Program-made: the position numbers and the translations under genes
The notes under the pieces: generated by a model
The model's input: the letters and a program-made list of their open reading frames with translations, nothing else
Database searches by the model: none
Told to the model about the DNA's origin: nothing
Assembly (NCBI GenBank): GCA_035440755.1
Contig: DAORND010000006.1
Coordinates: forward strand, 1-64,000
Direction: 5' to 3'
DNA: 64,000 nt
Source of the DNA: Aquimonas sp002352135
GTDB taxonomy: Bacteria > Pseudomonadota > Gammaproteobacteria > Xanthomonadales > Xanthomonadaceae
Shown: positions 62,507 to 64,000 of the stretch, piece after piece
Numbering within the stretch: position 1 is the first letter of the stretch
Layout: each line of letters starts with the position of its first letter

Positions 62507-62740
62507 TTAACCCGTGGTGGCCGCTGCTGATCCAGTTATCGGTGTCCCCGAGGAAATCTTTAGCGATGCCTGAAGCGCTGTCGGGTCAGGATTTTCCCCA
62601 CACGCTGCCGCCGCGCGTTCAACGGCGTACAGGGCTTGAACGACACGCGGAAAAGGGACGCGCAGGATCACGCCGATCTGGCCTTGCTCGTCATCAAGCT
62701 CGGCCAGCAGGCCTTCTACGCTCGCAAGCGCGTCCTTCAT
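62507..62740 (-). CDS. Small hypothetical protein upstream of fliC
   Basis: 77-residue frame (ATG 62740) with helical, acidic first half (KDALASVEGLLAELDDEQG) and codon use like its neighbours in that half. It is not recognised. The sigma-28-like promoter of fliC lies within its last third, so either the gene ends over that promoter or only the promoter is real. It would be read from upstream towards fliC. Confidence 0.35.
   Translation of the reverse strand: MKDALASVEGLLAELDDEQGQIGVILRVPFPRVVQALYAVERAAAACGENPDPTALQASLKISSGTPITGSAAATTG
62536..62562 (-). promoter_or_regulatory. Sigma-28 (FliA) promoter of fliC
   Basis: On the minus strand TAAAGATT (62555-62562), 11 bases, ACCGATAA (62536-62543). 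The consensus is TAAAGTTT-N11-GCCGATAA, so there are two mismatches and exact spacing. Transcription would begin near 62528, giving a leader of about 95 bases. This is the expected late-class control of flagellin. Confidence 0.8.
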
Positions 62741-62853
62741 CACGGTCCGTCGTTGCACACGACCCCATGACCGTTTTTCGTCTCGCCAGTCCTTTCCGCT
62801 GGCTGAAGTCGACGCGATGAATCAAAAGAAGCGTGAGGCGCGATCAGATAGGA

Positions 62854-62968
62854 CAACCGCAGACTCAAGCTGCGGACGGCAACGCTTTGCTTGACTGTGG
62901 GGAAGGTCCTTGTAGTGGAAGTGAGGGGCAGCCGGAGCGAAGCGTAGGGAACCACAAGCGCAGCTTGT
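62854..62968. repeat. Hairpin-rich intergenic segment
   Basis: Two short hairpins lie in the 251-base gap between the small ORF and the right-edge gene: CCGCAG-ACTCAAG-CTGCGG near 62854, and CCACAAGC-GCA-GCTTGTGG near 62950-62968. Neither has a following T-run. They may mark the boundary between the flagellar block and a lower-GC insert. Confidence 0.45.
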
Positions 62969-62991
62969 GGCTGTCCCGCTCGACTGCAAAG

Positions 62992-64000
62992 TTAGACACC
63001 TGCATGGCCTGTGGCTGTCACTGACATCAAAAAGCGCATAAGCAAGAAGTCATCCGGTGCGACGAAATCCAGCTCACCATCCGGTTTAACGAACCCTTGG
63101 GCTAATCTCTCATGACCAAGCGCTTTGGGGGCCAACTTATGCTTAGCAAAAGGATTGTGCATTACGAATAAACCATCAAGTAGATGCTCATGATAGTCGG
63201 CCTTGGTTGCGACTCGCATGATGGGGTGCAGTGACCCAGGGTTTGGGTGAAGCGTTTTATACACAGTGCGCGCGTTCGGGTTGTCGGCGAGGGCTCTCAC
63301 TTTCCCCCAAGTGGCAAGGCTACTGAAAATTACGGCACTCACATCTGAGTACTCAGGCGTACAGAAATAGCCAATATCAATACTCGTGCTTTCATTCTTC
63401 ACGACCCCGTCCACGTTGTAGCTCACCATCTTCTGCGCCCCAGAAGCGATTGTCTCTTCCTCGTCGTGATAAAGGCCATATAAAGCACTAATGATTGGTC
63501 GCATGGCGGCCATGTGGGAAAAAGGCCTGTCAAAGGACGCTATAGCGAGCACAAAAGGTTTGCCTTCGCACTGAGGAAGGGTTGCGTATCTCTCGCGTAG
63601 GCGCTTGACCTTTGAAGTGAAGCTGTTGCAGATTCGAACTGTTGCTTCGGAGTTAAAACGGTTCAAATCTTCAGGCAGATCTTCGATGGAGTGACCATGG
63701 GGACCAGGTTGCCCTGCCGCTGGCGCACAAATCGTGGCCTCAATGCAGAAAGACTCTATACCGCTGACAACGAAGTCGGGAGATGTGAAAGAAAAATCGA
63801 CAACCGCACCTAGTTCCTTCAAATATGCGTGGAGGTATAACTCCCATAGGCAGGGTTCAAAGCTGACTTGGAACTCATGACAAAACTTGCCATCGCGGTC
63901 CTGAAAGCCCTCAGACCAAGCAAGTAAAACAGCCCGCTCAGCCGCGTATCCGCCATCACGGATCATGCGATAAATTGGATGCTGACGCTCCGGTACAGCT
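62992..64000 (-). CDS. Uncharacterised protein, N-terminus beyond window edge
   Basis: At least 324 residues from the ATG at 63966, but the frame stays open to the last base (upstream codons read VPERQHPIYR before that Met), so the true start probably lies outside. I do not recognise a named family. The segment WELYLHAYLKELG, then SPDFVV and FCIEATI about 12 residues on, resembles the spacing of a PD-(D/E)xK-type nuclease core, with Thr where Lys is expected; this is weak. Base composition is lower in GC than the flagellar genes (50 per cent in the line 63301-63360 counted by hand), which suggests horizontal transfer. Confidence 0.6.
   Translation of the reverse strand, partial: AVPERQHPIYRMIRDGGYAAERAVLLAWSEGFQDRDGKFCHEFQVSFEPCLWELYLHAYLKELGAVVDFSFTSPDFVVSGIESFCIEATICAPAAGQPGPHGHSIEDLPEDLNRFNSEATVRICNSFTSKVKRLRERYATLPQCEGKPFVLAIASFDRPFSHMAAMRPIISALYGLYHDEEETIASGAQKMVSYNVDGVVKNESTSIDIGYFCTPEYSDVSAVIFSSLATWGKVRALADNPNARTVYKTLHPNPGSLHPIMRVATKADYHEHLLDGLFVMHNPFAKHKLAPKALGHERLAQGFVKPDGELDFVAPDDFLLMRFLMSVTATGHAGV

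Overview
The window looks like a piece of a draft gammaproteobacterial chromosome, most likely order Lysobacterales (Xanthomonadales). This rests on recognised gene orders rather than a database search: a lexA-imuA-imuB-dnaE2 mutagenesis operon, a tig-clpP-clpX-lon-hupB-tRNA-tRNA-ppiD block, an Xcc1710-like protein, and a flagellar block containing rpoN-vemR-fleQ-fliE, an arrangement known from Xanthomonas. A run of exactly 100 N (48379-48478) marks an assembly gap. Nearly everything is core housekeeping or flagellar DNA; I see no CRISPR array, prophage, IS transposase or defence island. Only the last kilobase has an accessory character.

Layout. (1) 1-5902: tail of an upstream + strand unit with its terminator, then the SOS mutagenesis operon on the minus strand (lexA, imuA, imuB, dnaE2) with a palindromic operator touching the lexA start codon. 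(2) 5903-11836: a 164-bp MITE-like palindrome, ppnN and an orphan hutF on minus, then parE and upp on plus. (3) 11837-21427: minus-strand proteostasis block: tRNA-Pro, -Arg, -His, -Lys, -Leu, tig, clpP, clpX, lon (with a good sigma-32-like promoter), hupB, tRNA-Val, tRNA-Asp, ppiD. (4) 21540-30555: minus-strand coaE-YihY-TlpA-like thioredoxin group, DUF423, a Gld-type ABC transporter cassette (ATPase, permease, GldG-like, DUF4340) and an SRPBCC/GyrI-like protein. (5) 30729-42027: minus-strand housekeeping genes: a PstS/OmpA fusion broken by one in-frame TAA, sseA, a DUF1289/NUDIX pair, an FKBP isomerase, folP, ftsH-rlmE, nlpD-DedA-pcm-surE; yhbY and an Xcc1710-like gene are on plus. (6) 42120-46690: Smr protein, EEP-family lipoprotein, a membrane protein, and a histidine kinase/LuxR regulator pair. 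(7) 46700-62740: flagellar genes on minus: fliC, flaG, fliD, fliS, fliT-like, PilZ-like, LuxR regulator, rpoN, vemR, fleQ, fliE-F-G-H-I-J-K. (8) 62741-64000: hairpin-rich intergenic DNA and a lower-GC unknown gene running off the end.

The flagellar genes show a coherent hierarchy: RpoN, VemR and FleQ are encoded together; directly downstream a sigma-54-type -24/-12 site precedes fliE-K (basal body and export), and a sigma-28-type site precedes fliC. The proteostasis block groups chaperone, ClpXP and Lon proteases and a periplasmic foldase. The overlapping stop/start codons in most minus-strand groups point to tightly coupled operons.

No gene system here is convincingly undescribed. The best leads are the long palindromic repeat at 5991-6154, the leaderless-looking SOS promoter, the PstS/OmpA nonsense codon, and the low-GC unknown gene at the right edge.
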